DNA from: Adineta vaga
Taxonomy: Eukaryota; Rotifera
DNA length: 64,000 nucleotides
Assembly (NCBI GenBank): GCA_021613535.1
Contig: CP075493.1
Location: 12,028,001-12,092,000 of the forward strand
Direction of reading: 5' to 3'
Below the pieces are notes generated by a model. That model ran no database searches. It had not been told where the DNA came from and was given only the letters and a program-made list of their open reading frames with translations. Shown one piece after another: positions 46,797 through 58,891 of this stretch; the first letter of the stretch is position 1, and each line of letters starts with the position of its first letter. A program made the translations under genes and the position numbers.

Positions 46797-46997
46797 ATGA
46801 GAATTTGCAGCCGAATCTTACACAATCGTTGTCAATGATTTGGCATTAATCAGTCCATCTCGTGATTTTGAAAGTTATCGAACAGACCCATATAAACTTC
46901 GAACGTCCGATGTAGGATTTATTAATTTTATTTGGAATATAATATATGACAAAGAAAAAATGTTTAGTTCAAGTCGATTAATCTATTTCTTCATAGT
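46797..46997 (+). pseudogene. Short coding-like relic, family unknown
   Basis: An open plus-strand segment after a TGA reads AAESYTIVVNDLALISPSRD, then YRTDPYKLRTSDVGFINF. It has no start codon, and its end overlaps the opposing small gene. The composition is protein-like, but I cannot place it. Perhaps an exon remnant. Confidence 0.3.
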
Positions 46998-47232
46998 TCA
47001 CTAGATATTCCAGTCTTTTCCACACCACTATTTCACCTTTATTATTCACTTCTTTGAGATCCTTGTTAGGTAGTCGAACGAGAGCAGAATATCCTTTGCC
47101 TGTCCATCCGGCTGGTAATACAATAATATCTTTTGTAAATACAGGATTTGGAGTTATTCCCCAATCGGAACGTTCAATATTATAGCCACCAATAACAAGT
47201 GTGACTGAATCAGATCCATAAATGCCATCCAT
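46978..47232 (-). CDS. Orphan 84-residue beta-rich protein
   Basis: Compact ORF starting MDGIYGSDSVTLVIGGYN and continuing through AGWTGKGYSALVRLP to an acidic end. It is rich in aromatic, Gly and Val residues with alternating hydrophobic pattern, so probably a small beta domain. No signal peptide. Upstream on the minus strand, a tgtag|gtaacg donor near 47384 and a tttcctag acceptor near 47257 outline a likely 5'-UTR intron, which supports a transcribed eukaryotic gene. Family not recognised; a bacterial origin cannot be judged by eye. Confidence 0.55.
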   Translation of the reverse strand: MDGIYGSDSVTLVIGGYNIERSDWGITPNPVFTKDIIVLPAGWTGKGYSALVRLPNKDLKEVNNKGEIVVWKRLEYLVNYEEID

Positions 47233-49278
47233 TATGAAACTTTAATATGATTTTATCTAGGAAAATAAAAAGGAATTCTATAGTCATCGAACAATGTAAT
47301 GAGCTATTGAATCTTAAGAAAAATATATTATTACATTTCTACTTAACAATGATTCAACATATTGTAAAGAAAGACGTTACCTACACTTGTTGTTAAAAGA
47401 TAAAATTGTCAGAAAAAACACTTATCGTCACATAAAAAAGGTTCAATACTTTTATATGAAGTTCATTGAAATATTTCGCAACAACAACGATATGACAAAT
47501 TATTCAAGTTTATATATAGTTTCAATGACTATACGTTTTATAATGATGATAGCGAAGATAATAATATTATTTACAAGAAAATAGAACGTAATTTATTCAT
47601 CGAAACATGTAATATTACCATTGACTTCAAGAACATGTTCGATTATTTCATCATAACTATGCATATGTAAAATAGAACATGGAAGATTTGATCTCTAATT
47701 GATATATATATAGGTGAAAGATGAACTTGAAAAAGTAGACGATGAAGAGATAGAAGAAAAAAAACGAACGTTTGTTTTTCATATTATGAACACTTCTTTT
47801 TACTCACTGCAATGAAGGATAGATACTATCAAAACTGATGTCCTTCATGTAATGAAAACACTGTTCTTCAAGTTATTTATTACCGAAAAGAAATGTATAA
47901 CGAAGAAGAACAAATTTATACCAAAAATAAAATTCAAAGCTATTTCACAATTAGAATGATAACATAAGATTATGAGTAAAGGAAACCATCGCCAAATATT
48001 CTTTTTTTTTTTATACATGAGCATCGCGTTGATATATACTTGTTGACAAGAAGGGAGTCATCCTCTATGTTTATGTCAAACAGTTCTATTTCACTGATTG
48101 CTGGTGATATTAATTAACAGGTAACGATACATTCATCATTCAAAATACGAGTTCTTTTTCTACCACATTTATAACAATGTATATAAATAATAACTATTTT
48201 CTATCTATTCGAAGTTGATTTAGTTTAATAATATACAAAAAAGTATCGACTGTCTTTGATTTGTTTGTTTTTTTCTAAAAAGCTAATACAAATAGTTGAT
48301 TGATGTGAACTTGCATAAGAACTTTCTTTACCCATGTGTTTTTTTTCAATTTTTTTATCATAAAATGGCTGAGATGATTATTAAATCACTCGATCAAATC
48401 CATATAATCTGTTCTAATGATCGCATGTTCTTGAAATAATACAGATATAATACTGAGTGAGTGGATAATATGACACGATTTATCATTGTTTGAGTACATG
48501 TTTTTTTTATCTAACATGTTATCGATCTCATACATTTACTCGTTAATAACAGCTAATAAATTAATTGAAATTCAATGAATTCTAACGCCAAGTACTTCAT
48601 TATCAAATGTGCGTGTCATGACACCTTCGGCTGTTGATCGAGCTTTTTTCAATACTACTACTACTGTAGAATTCGCAATGAATTGGAGGTTTATACCTGC
48701 CCATAACAATAATGTACATCCTAATGGAACATTTGTTGCTCGCAAATTGGCAGCAAATTTATAATGAATGAATAAAAACGCTGAACATATATAAAATCAA
48801 CAGGCGGTTTTGATCTCACGCTTAGTTCATTTGATTTTTCAGGTAATATTGATGAAGATGAAACAATGAGTACCTGTGCTGGAACATTTGCAAGCACATT
48901 TCTTCTTCTTATTCCTGATTTTAGTGAAATACACGTCCAGTGTAATGTGGTAGTTCATCATGTGATCCGTGTCTTCGAAATTATCATCCTACAACGAATT
49001 CAGGATAAGTAGTTTCAGCCAGTAGTTTTTATATTTGTTCAAACCTCACTACCTGTTCGGTCCGCTACTCCGCGAAGATAATGTCGATGCACTCTTCCGT
49101 GAAAATGAAAAACTCTAATTCATGTTTTTTTCTCACTCGTAAAGAAACTTTTGTTGATTGATTAAATAACTTAGTAATGACACCCAATATAACGTATGCA
49201 GCTTACTTAGCTCGACTTATCACTATTTTATTGATTTTCGAATTCATATTCTTTTAACATATGTAAAAACATTCACAA
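47233..49278. other. Intergenic with weak coding-like relics
   Basis: Mostly AT-rich spacer. At about 48625-48765 a plus-strand frame reads PSAVDRAFFN then FAMNWRFIPAHNNN before a stop. At 48842-48980, after an acceptor-like tttttcag, another reads NIDEDETMSTCAGTF. They may be two exons of a degraded gene; no family recognised. Confidence 0.3.
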
Positions 49279-50347
49279 TTACACTTGACATCTATCAGAG
49301 AAGTAATAATCTTTTTTTGTTCTTTTTCTAACTAGCGTACTACTCGGCGTATTCATTTTCATACTTTTCAAATTTCTTCGCCTTACTACGCAACAACAAC
49401 ATACAAAAAATGCATTTCGAAATGGTGTGTTCAACCAAATTACGGAAAGTTTTTCCATTGCAATTGATAATGGAACTGCTACTAATGTCAAAACAAAGAA
49501 ATGAATCGATAGAATTCGATGTGGTGCCAAGAGACATATATAAATGACAGTTGGTAATCCACCAAAAGTAAAGATGAAAACGAAAACTAGAATATTGCTG
49601 AGTAATTTGATTTCACGTGTAGGACTAGAATGACGTGGTCTTGACTCAGTGGAATAATAGTTAAGTCGATAGACAATTACTATATAAATAATAATAATAG
49701 ATAATACTGGTAGGAGATATTGTGTCGCATAGAGATAATAGAGATGAAATGTGTGCTTTAATCCAATTGAACAAAATCTACCTGGTTGGTGAATAACATC
49801 ATCATATCTGATCAAAATTGTGCTCGGTGTTAGAAATCCTACGATCCATTGAATACTAATCAAAAGATAATGAAAGCGCCATGTTTGTAGATGGTGACGG
49901 TGATTGTGAAATAGTGCATGAAAAAGACGACAAAGAGCTTGAAGAAGAAATGATGAACTAAGTAGAGTTGTAGCAACTACAGTGACATATCGCTCGAATA
50001 ACACAAAACAATCGGCTGTCTCGATTAATTGGATTGAATGGAGTGAATGGAGTGAATGGAGTGATACCGACCATGAAAAATTGTACAAATGTTGTAATTG
50101 AATAGAATAAACTGATCAAACATGTATTACAGACGAGTAAATTTGAGCTTGTGTTAAGTTTTTTTATTGTAAATGTTAGATAAAAGATAATAATTGAAAC
50201 AGATAGAACAATGAAAAAACAGATTGTATAAATAGAATAAACAATAACAATTGAAAAGATTGACAGCAATATTTCTGTACTATTGTATGGACTATAGATA
50301 AACATAATATGTTTTCTTTTTCTAATGAGCAAAAAAAATAGGAACAA
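49279..50347 (-). CDS. Rhodopsin-like GPCR disrupted by a one-base insertion
   Basis: The N-terminal part (50347-~49990; ATG 50305 is a likely start) encodes TM1-TM2 and the run to TM3 (SNLLVCNTCLISLFYSI, then LFCVIRA). It would stop after CHCSCYNST. The second frame continues from there with YVTVVATTLLSSSFLLQALC (TM3), then TM4-TM7 to 49279. Dropping one base at about 49990 joins them. The extracellular loop before TM3 holds a 27-bp tandem repeat encoding TPF units. The tail is Cys- and Arg-rich (FVCCCCVVRRRN), a likely palmitoylation site. Recent pseudogene or assembly indel. Confidence 0.75.
50036..50062. repeat. 9-bp minisatellite (three copies) in a GPCR gene
   Basis: Three perfect copies of gaatggagt, flanked by degenerate ones. 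On the coding strand each copy adds Thr-Pro-Phe to the loop between TM2 and TM3. Because the unit is 9 bp, copy-number changes keep the frame. Confidence 0.85.
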
Positions 50348-51168
50348 TAATGAGAAACTTTTTCGGTAATTCTATCTCGTCATCTTTTCTCTTATCTTCA
50401 TACTAAGGATTATATAAACAAATAATAGTTCTTCTATTTCTTTATCTCGTCTTAGCATAAATGTTGTGCGTGTTAAAGTTTCCGTCTTCGCTGCAATAGA
50501 AAGAAAGACGAGATAAATTAATATCTTTCATGACGTTGCTCTCTATTTCTTTCTCACTTTTATTCTAATTGGAAAAGAAGAAGAAAGATCTATATTTAAC
50601 AAGCAATTTTATATAATTAACAAAAAGACCACTGAATGTCTAAATACTCATAGCTCATTATTTGTCCAATCTGATTTAGAAAAAAGGAAGAACAATTCTT
50701 CTTTTTTTCTGACTGAGATAAGAGACTCAATAGTCTATTTTTTTTATATTAAAACGAACTTTTGTTTCGCACACAATAAGGTCATCATAAATTTATGAAG
50801 TAATCTCATCAATTTTTATAAGATTTATTCAGTTCTAAAAACTATTTTTGTCAAAACTTCATTAAAAATTAAAAAAAGATAATTGCACTTTGACAACAAT
50901 TTTCTTAGCACTACTTATAATAATGATAGAAAATAACCATATGTGAGGATGTACGCGCGAATAATCAGAAATAAAATCTAGCTGCACTTGCCTACATCTT
51001 TATTCAAACACTTACCTTCAGTACAAACAATATAATGTGATAAAAGTCGGCAATTATTGTTGAAAATAAATTCAGTTATTTACAGCAAAACAGAGCGAAC
51101 AAAAAATGAAGATATATTTATCATATTTATTCTCTGTATTTTCATTGTTCAAATAATAAAAACAGATG
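50348..51168. other. Intergenic, no gene seen
   Basis: AT-rich spacer between two minus-strand genes; no coding-like frames. Confidence 0.4.
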
Positions 51169-53055
51169 TTATATTTTATTTTCTAATTTTTGTATACAAT
51201 CTTCTAAAGTCAATCGGATTTTCTCTCGATTCTTAATCATACTAAATTTTCTCCAAGCAGTTAATTTTCCTTCTTGAAGACAGTGAGCAATAACATTCAC
51301 ATCTTTAATATCACTAATTAATCGAAAATAATCAATCAATCGTGCATTTGGTACCATTGTAATTTGACCTTGAAATTCTTGTAAAAATAAGAATGACCAA
51401 TCTTGATTAAGAACTGCAGGTAATAAATCTAACATTGCTAAGACTCGTAAATATTTTTTCATATCTTCTTTTAAAAGTAATTCAAGTGCTGCAAGAATAA
51501 ATCCTCCGCGATATGCACCGCCACGTAAACGCCAACCTGATGGTAAACCACCTTGTCCACGAGCATTGAAAAAAAATGGGATAATATGTGGATTTGTTTG
51601 ACTAACTAGAAAATAACTACAACCAAATACTTCTGATAAAGTATTTAATGGAATATCATTTTCAAAGCTTCCATCTCGAAATTGTAATCGTTCATCATGT
51701 AAAGCACGATAAGTTATTTGACCTTGTTTATCGATTAATTTTTCAATCAAATGAACTGGATGAAGTAAACCAGGTACAGCTGCTGAAGCTAATACAGCTG
51801 ATGCAATCGTTACATTCGGTGTTGATAAATAATTGAGACAAAGTGGTGGTGAATGTTTTCGTGCATTTGTTGCTGTAATATTTAATATTCGACCTGTTTT
51901 TTCATAAGCTTCTTTGAAAGTTGATCCAATTTTTCCTGGTCCATCAGCTCCAGCAAACCATTGTAATTTTTCTAACCATGTATCTCGATCAAACATTGCT
52001 CGATGTTTAATATAACTTTTAATACGATCGATCCAGGAAACATCAAAACAATTAAAACGCGATAATAATATTTCAGGTTCTAATGTTGAAAATAGTTCTT
52101 CATCAGATCGTGTACAAACAACAGCTGCAACAACAGCTCCACTACTTGTACCACTGATAATTTTCGGTAAATAACCTGAAGATAGAAGTGCTTTAACAAC
52201 GCCCCAATGATAATGACCAATTCCCGCACCACCGGATAAACATAAAGCTGTTGCACCATAATGAGATTTTATTGCTTTTAAAGTTTGTAATACAATTTCC
52301 TTCGATAAAACTTCACCAGAAGAATAATTAACGTTTACAATATCAATTGTTTCCAATTCTGTATAATCAATTGATGATGATGATAATAAAAACTCTGTTG
52401 AATGTAAATGATTCACATTAAGTGATTGAGCTTGTTCTGATAGATATTTTAAACTTATAATAATCTCTTCAATATATTCTTCGATGACATATTTTGTGCC
52501 AACTAAACTTTTTGAATATAAGTGTTCATTCAAAATTCCATTCATACTTTTATTAATACACGTTTGTAATAATTTCATACTCCTTTCAATATCTCCTGAT
52601 TCTCGAGAATGTTTTAATTCATTCGTTAATTTTTCCGTTAATACATCATTGTAATATTTCGATTCAGAACTTGCTTTCCACATTTCGCGTCCATATAATT
52701 TATCCGTCTCGCAAGCATATTCATACCATTCTTCATATGTTTCAGCATTATTCAATACGGGTGGTCGAATAAATATCGATTCAAGTATACGAATAGAATA
52801 TCGTAATAATATATAAAGACACAATTCAATGATCACTAATGATATGGAACATAAAAATAACGGCCATTTTAAAACTCGTCGAGTACCCAGTAAATAACAA
52901 AAGACTCCTACGATGGTAATTGTTACATACAATGATTGTGCCGATGAAACCGTATATCCTAACCAGTGAAAAGTAGTTTGTGGTATAATCACAAAAAGTT
53001 TTTTTTCGTAAATCAAATAAAATATCACACCAATAATAAATAAACCCATAAACAT
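51169..53055 (-). CDS. Patatin-like triacylglycerol lipase (TGL/SDP1 type)
   Basis: Single exon, 628 residues. Three hydrophobic segments lie in the first 90 residues and would anchor it to ER or lipid droplets. Residues about 100-250 look like the DUF3336 domain that precedes the catalytic domain in yeast Tgl3/4/5 and plant SDP1 (RPPVLNNAETYEEWYEYA, then LDKLYG-like text). The patatin core has the oxyanion loop SGGAGIGHYHWG (from 274), the nucleophile elbow GTSSG (S304) and the catalytic Asp in RDGSFENDIP (D461), so the Ser-Asp dyad is complete. It would hydrolyse storage triacylglycerol. To my knowledge animals mostly rely on ATGL/PNPLA2 and PNPLA6/7 rather than this branch, so its ancestry is of interest. 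Confidence 0.88.
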   Translation of the reverse strand: MFMGLFIIGVIFYLIYEKKLFVIIPQTTFHWLGYTVSSAQSLYVTITIVGVFCYLLGTRRVLKWPLFLCSISLVIIELCLYILLRYSIRILESIFIRPPVLNNAETYEEWYEYACETDKLYGREMWKASSESKYYNDVLTEKLTNELKHSRESGDIERSMKLLQTCINKSMNGILNEHLYSKSLVGTKYVIEEYIEEIIISLKYLSEQAQSLNVNHLHSTEFLLSSSSIDYTELETIDIVNVNYSSGEVLSKEIVLQTLKAIKSHYGATALCLSGGAGIGHYHWGVVKALLSSGYLPKIISGTSSGAVVAAVVCTRSDEELFSTLEPEILLSRFNCFDVSWIDRIKSYIKHRAMFDRDTWLEKLQWFAGADGPGKIGSTFKEAYEKTGRILNITATNARKHSPPLCLNYLSTPNVTIASAVLASAAVPGLLHPVHLIEKLIDKQGQITYRALHDERLQFRDGSFENDIPLNTLSEVFGCSYFLVSQTNPHIIPFFFNARGQGGLPSGWRLRGGAYRGGFILAALELLLKEDMKKYLRVLAMLDLLPAVLNQDWSFLFLQEFQGQITMVPNARLIDYFRLISDIKDVNVIAHCLQEGKLTAWRKFSMIKNREKIRLTLEDCIQKLENKI

Positions 53056-55925
53056 AATTGAAATTATTCAGATGAAAAACGATAACGCAGATATATCTTG
53101 TTGTTGTTGTTGTCTTTTCTACTGAAAAGTGAAACTCTATATTATGTTGTACTTACACGTGAAAATAAGAGAATGATAAGACAACTCCTCGATTCCTACA
53201 ATTGTTAGATGTGTTTTTTTCAATAAATATATTCGCATAACGAAGTCTATATTACAGAGATAATTTTATACACTATTCTTTTCCTCGCCATTACAATTAT
53301 AAATCGTCCTTTCATCAAAAAAACTATAGTGCAAAAAACAAGGTTACATTTCGCTTTCTTTTTTTCTTCTCCACAGAAAAGATAACTATATAACTCACCT
53401 GTTATCAGTATGAGAATCCATCGTTGTCGTATTCTTTTCTTCTCGTATTAAATAGAATTAAAGAGAAAAATACGAAGCTAAATCGAATGAGTATTGCGTG
53501 ATTTCGTTTCTATTTGATGAACTTCTTCACACAAATGACGAGAGAATATGCGAAAGAAATTTAAAGCGGTGTAAAAGACAATTGTCATATGTTTTCCTGC
53601 TCATTGATATCTTAATTGTTGAATCGATTATTCAATGAAGAAAGTTTTTCTTCTGAATTGTATCATAGTTGTAGTTGTTTTCGACGGCCATTGAATGTCT
53701 GTACTAATCTAAGTTATATGGATATTGAAATCGATATTTTCCACAGAAAAATTCAATCATGTTGTATTCAAAGCTCAGACCATGAAAGATGTTGCCAGAA
53801 ATACACCGCATCGATAACAATCATCGGAGTATCAAAGAAGAGTACAGAACTCTGAAATTTTCGACTTTGTTTTTAAGACCGATAGTTATTTTTCAATATT
53901 TTTGTCTTCAATATATTTTTGCTTTGATGTTTATTGGATCATATGTCACTGGAATACTCATCAATGCTCCTTCATCAGTGGAGAATAGACTCATTTTTGA
54001 TGATAAATCAATAAGAAGACCTGTTAGACCGCCAAGAATTGAAGATACTAATGTGAATTGATCGGCTCGACTTTGACAGCATCATTGCTTTCGAACTGTA
54101 AGTTGCAGGACGAATCACAATTGACTATTTTCTTATGAAATTTGAATGATTACGACATCTATTATAGAATGAATTTTGGTATTTTATTTCTACACAGTAT
54201 TCATACAACAGAGTATAAGACAAATATTTTATGTGTAATTCTATGTTACGTCCACAACAACAAAAATACAACGTTTTCTACTTCATTCTTTTCAATCGGG
54301 TTTTAAGAGCGTGATATTTACGACTATGCATATCCATCTAAAGACATAAGTATGAAACACGCTAACGAAGCTATGTGTAAGCTCACAGAAGTTGTTTTTC
54401 AAAGTGTCTCACAAAGTACGATTGGTGTTTAGTAAGCTGAACTTTTTTTAGAATCTCCTATAGTCGATGTTAGAATTATTTTGCAGTCGGCGTTCGGCAT
54501 TCCTTCAATTTGTCACCCTCGACCGCTTTATATTCGATACTATAAAAAGGAATCACTACAAAGATTGAGCTTCGTTTTTTACCATTGATTTCTGTTAGCG
54601 GGGTGCTATATAATTCCAACACGCATGAAATTTTGTTACATATGCATGAGAGAATAATAATATAAATTTCAACATTCATAGACAATACTGAACTGTAGAT
54701 ATGAGTTTAGAACGACAGGAAGTTCGTGAGTGAATCTACCAGAAGACCATTACGAACATAATGACTTTCCTTTGATTTTTTTTCGATGATGATAATCTGA
54801 AGGCCAGCATATTACTTAGAATTTTCTCGACAATACGTACACTTTAACTTATTTACGAACATCCTGTCGTTTTCATTCTGATCTCTGATCAAACTTTCTG
54901 TTTAGTCCATAAGGAGTGATGGTCAATGTTACTTAAAATCTTCCGAATATATTTCGTCATGAGCATCCTGCTTATTCAATTTAGTTTTGTCATTCCGAGA
55001 TCGGTAACGAAAACTTCGAATAATTTTTTTGTCGGGAGTTCGAAATGATGAGATAGTATGAAAAGCAATTTTCTCTATTTAGGATATACTTTTACATGGC
55101 GTTCTTATTAAACGTTTCATTTCGATGAATTTTGTTTACAAAAGCGTATAAGGATGACGTTTTGTTCAGAAAGACAAGACTAATCATTCATAACCGGGGA
55201 GAGCATAGTTAGAAACATATGCCAGACAAATTCATCCCAGAGATGATTTTTTCTAGTCCATCATCAAACTCGTTTTTCGAAACAAATAATGAATGAAATA
55301 AACTCAAAAATGACATGATAACAATTGAAACCATCAATGGAAGTAACAAAGTAATAAAATACAAGAAGAAACTTTCGATGACAGGCAAACCAAATTTTTA
55401 CTTCATTGTAAAGAAATCGTATACCTCGAATTGACTTTGTGCTTTCCTGTATTTCATATGAGAATTAGAGTTTGCTATATAGTTTGAAAGCATCGAACTA
55501 CAAGAGAAAAAAATAACAAAAAAAAAACTGAAACGAAAAAAAATACTGATGCATAAATAGTACACATAGACGCTACTAGCTGATGCCGAATAAGGTAAAA
55601 TTAAACTATCATATGTTGTTTCAGATCTATATAGTTATTGTAACTTCAATACAATAAGCGCAGCCCAAATCAGAGTCTAACATTTTACACTAATTCGCCT
55701 ATATTTATACTATGACCCAGTGAATACATATTCAAAACAGAGATCAGAATTGACTAAGATCGAAAGTTACCTTTCTGATGCCAAAATGATGCTAGAGTAT
55801 GCACTGTATTTCAGAAACTAAACAACGGTTATTTTACCACTTGGTTAATCATATGTGTATACTTTTATTATATAATTTATATATGTCAATACAGAAAAGA
55901 GACTCTCTCGTTCTGCTAGTGTTCA
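53056..55925. other. Long spacer with small ORFs only
   Basis: AT-rich. A plus-strand ORF at 53789-54061 has a hydrophobic stretch (IFALMFIGSYVTGILIN) followed by a polar, Arg/Pro-rich end (RRPVRPPRIEDTNVN) and could be a small secreted or membrane peptide. The evidence is weak. A minus ORF at 54685-54476 is also unplaced. Confidence 0.3.
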
Positions 55926-56968
55926 TTAATACAATTCAGCACTATTGAGAGAGTTACCATTTAATCCACCAGTAACTAATACTTTTCCATTTGATAAGAT
56001 GGATGCTGTATGATCACGTCGTGCTACAGACATGTTTCCCGTCATTGTCCAATTACCTGTCGATGGATCATACAGTTCAGTACTATTGAGAGGGTTACCA
56101 TTAGATCCAGCAGTAACTAATACCGCTCCATTTGATACGACAGATGCTGCATAAAGATATCGCGCGACAGATATGTTCCCAGTCATTGTCCAGTCTGAAA
56201 AATCCCGTAAGACAAGAAAAAGCACTTGAAACTACTCATATACATCAGTTGTCGATCTATTAAATATCATCTAACTGGTCTCAATAGTTTAAGAATCTTC
56301 CATCGACTCTTATCAACACGTAATCAGCATTGTATTGAAATTCGTAAATAAATGAACTAGATAAGTATCTTAAAAATCTTTACTCGTTAAATAAATCATC
56401 CAGAAAAACATCTCAGATATTTATATTCCAATAAGTTAAGCATCTCGATGGATGAGCAGATGTCGCACTCGCTTCTTAACCAAATCGCATTCGCCTAATT
56501 CATCCACATTGCACTTTTACATATAGAAAAACTGCTTTGTTTTATTCGATGCCTCACAAAATCGCTACAAATAGCATAATATACATACCTCGATGTGTAC
56601 AAGAAATATTCCACTCTACGAGAAAAGCCAATTATTTCCGAATTATCATTAAAAATCAGCTTACCTTGACTTTTTCGAAGACAAATGACACTCGTTCGAG
56701 TACTTCCTGGTAATTGAATACTACTTGATTGACAGGATTCACCAAATAGTGCACAAGTATAATTGTCATAGTAATAAACAGCCGTTTGACACTTCACTTC
56801 GTAAGAGCATTCCCAAATGCAAGATTGAATTGATGTATCTTTTAACATCGGAACACTTCGCCGAAAAGCACAAGACGAATTAGGTTGAAAGAAGGCAGAT
56901 CGATGAATTTCGGTTATTAGAATGCCGTTGATCGAAGAGATGAAAATTGAACCCAAGAGAAAATACAT
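55926..56968 (-). CDS. PAN/Apple-like domain plus two kelch repeats, probably truncated
   Basis: Exon 1 (56968-56665) starts with a signal peptide (MYFLLGSIFISSINGILI) and a PAN/Apple-like Cys domain (SIQSCIWECSYEVKCQTAVY, then CALFGESCQ and TSVICLRK). The donor gtaagc joins in phase to an acceptor at 56195-56196. Exon 2 (56194-55926) encodes two kelch units of about 48 residues (NWTMTGNMSVARRDHTAS, VLVTGGLNGNSLNSAELY). A stop follows at once after the second unit. A closed kelch propeller needs five to seven blades, so this copy is short or cut off. Extracellular. Confidence 0.72.
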
Positions 56969-57894
56969 TTCAGTGTACCGTTATTCTATAATAACTGAAG
57001 CAAATAGAAGAATGATGTTAAAAGTAAATGTTGAATAGTATATTTATTATTGCTTCTTCTTTCGTTGCCGATGAAAAGCAAATTATTATACGAGCCGGAA
57101 AATCACATATTGACATATTAAATTGTTCGATTTATAAGACATTTCCTGCTTTTCAATTAAAATAAAGAAATACTCATAAATCTTCTTCTCGAGAATAATC
57201 AAACAATAAAATAGTGACGTAAATGCTTGCCAATATTTGGTTAGCATTCACAATCATCCGATCGTTCGACTGCTAGTTTTTTTTAAAGAAAATATGACAT
57301 TATAATATTTTCTATTCAAAATATACTACTTGCTATCGTTGTTAGTAAGAAAGCTTGTGGATAAGGATGTGTGCGGCACTTTGCGTGAGTGCAGATGTGA
57401 CAAATGAGTCAAATCAATTATACACTCATAGCGTCACACATCCTGTTCAGACTTTCACTCGAAATGGCACTCACATTCGTTGAAATAAGTAAGCATCTAT
57501 ACCCCTACTATTTATTCGTACAGCGACATATTTGAGTCATTAACATAAGTAAAACGATATTTTTTTATAATGCTTGAGCCAAGATGAAACTATGAGATAA
57601 GTCAAAGAGTTGTTCACATCCACAACTGCAAGATGGTCTACTAATAAACGGAATTTATAAGTTTTGTTCATAAAACTACCTCAATCAATACTATGCAAAC
57701 AGTAATAAAAAAAAGTTTTTTCTCAAAGTTGTATGCTAGCAACGTAATATAGAATGATCTGTTTAATAAATACAGAAAGCAAGACTGTCATTTTTAGACA
57801 GATCAATATACGAAGAGAAACGATTTATCATATAAGAAAGTACAATCTGTATAGATGTCTAATAGAAAACTCTGCGCTTTATACTATTGTATAC
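56969..57894. other. Intergenic, no gene seen
   Basis: AT-rich upstream flank of the PAN/kelch gene; no coding-like frame. Confidence 0.4.
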
Positions 57895-58184
57895 CTAAAC
57901 AATATATGAATGTCTATTTTTTTCCCCGAACATCTTCATCGTACCAATAGTTTCGATAATAACAAACACTACGGTGAGAACAAACGCAGCAGTTAAACGA
58001 TTTTGCGCTGCAGAATCAAATTCCTCATCAAGTACATGACAATGTGAAGTTGATATGTTTCATTGGTGAGATATATTATTCGATGTAATCACCCCGCGAT
58101 ATTGTTTAAAATCATCAGTAATAATATCTAGTAATGGTGTTTTTTCTTCAGTAACATCGGCCATCATTTTTTTCCAATGTGAAT
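57895..58184 (-). pseudogene. Relic of a cation-diffusion-facilitator zinc transporter (SLC30/ZnT-like)
   Basis: After an acceptor-like tttattttag, the minus frame reads MMADVTEEKTPLLDIITDDF and on to SNNISHQ, a TGA, then in the same frame STSHCHVLDEEFDSAAQNRL and the helix TAAFVLTVVFVIIETIG. The pattern H-C-H followed by a short polar segment and a first TM helix ending F.I.E..G is that of ZnT2/3/4/8-type transporters. Similarity ends right after TM1, where the gene should continue for some 300 residues, and a stop follows at 57895. So it is a truncated copy with an internal stop. Confidence 0.55.
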
Positions 58185-58891
58185 CTAAAATAAAACATAA
58201 CAGTATTCTAAGTTATATTTTTTGAATGCACAATGTATGTGTAAACTTTCTCCTGTCTCAAAACGTACGAAATGTAGAAGAAGTAGAACTAATAATTGCT
58301 TGCCCAGAACAAACTTTAATAAAAATATTTCTCTTTATTTTTCATTCTAATTCTTTAAGAACGAAATTGTTCTTCGATCGTTATATTGCAGGTGATCCAT
58401 CTTTCATATCGAGAAGTAAATACTGAAACAGAATCATAAAAGTCTTTTGATGATTTCAGTCAAGATTTTCGTTAATGAAAAATAATTCGTTTCCCAGTGT
58501 AAAATGAAGTAGCTATGTTCTATTTAAACCAATATTTCATTCAAAATGAACGATATGAAAACAAAACAGAAGATTAGATAATGAAAGTAAGGTTAATCTA
58601 ACGTATGATCCGTGCAAACTACTTTTTCTTTCGATTTTTATACGTAACCCGATGCAATTTAAAACGCTGCAGATGAACTATACTCCTTATGTCAAAAACT
58701 TGAATTGATTATACGAAAATATACTAGATCTAAAAATCAGGTTCTTGGTGAAAAAACATAACAGTTTTTAAAGGGTTTTTCTTGAATCAACATGTAAAAC
58801 TGGTTCTCGAACGCTAGTTTCGGATCATTTATTGCTTTTTGTTATCCTTACCACAAAAATTGTTTATGGTAATAGATATGGTATAATCGAT

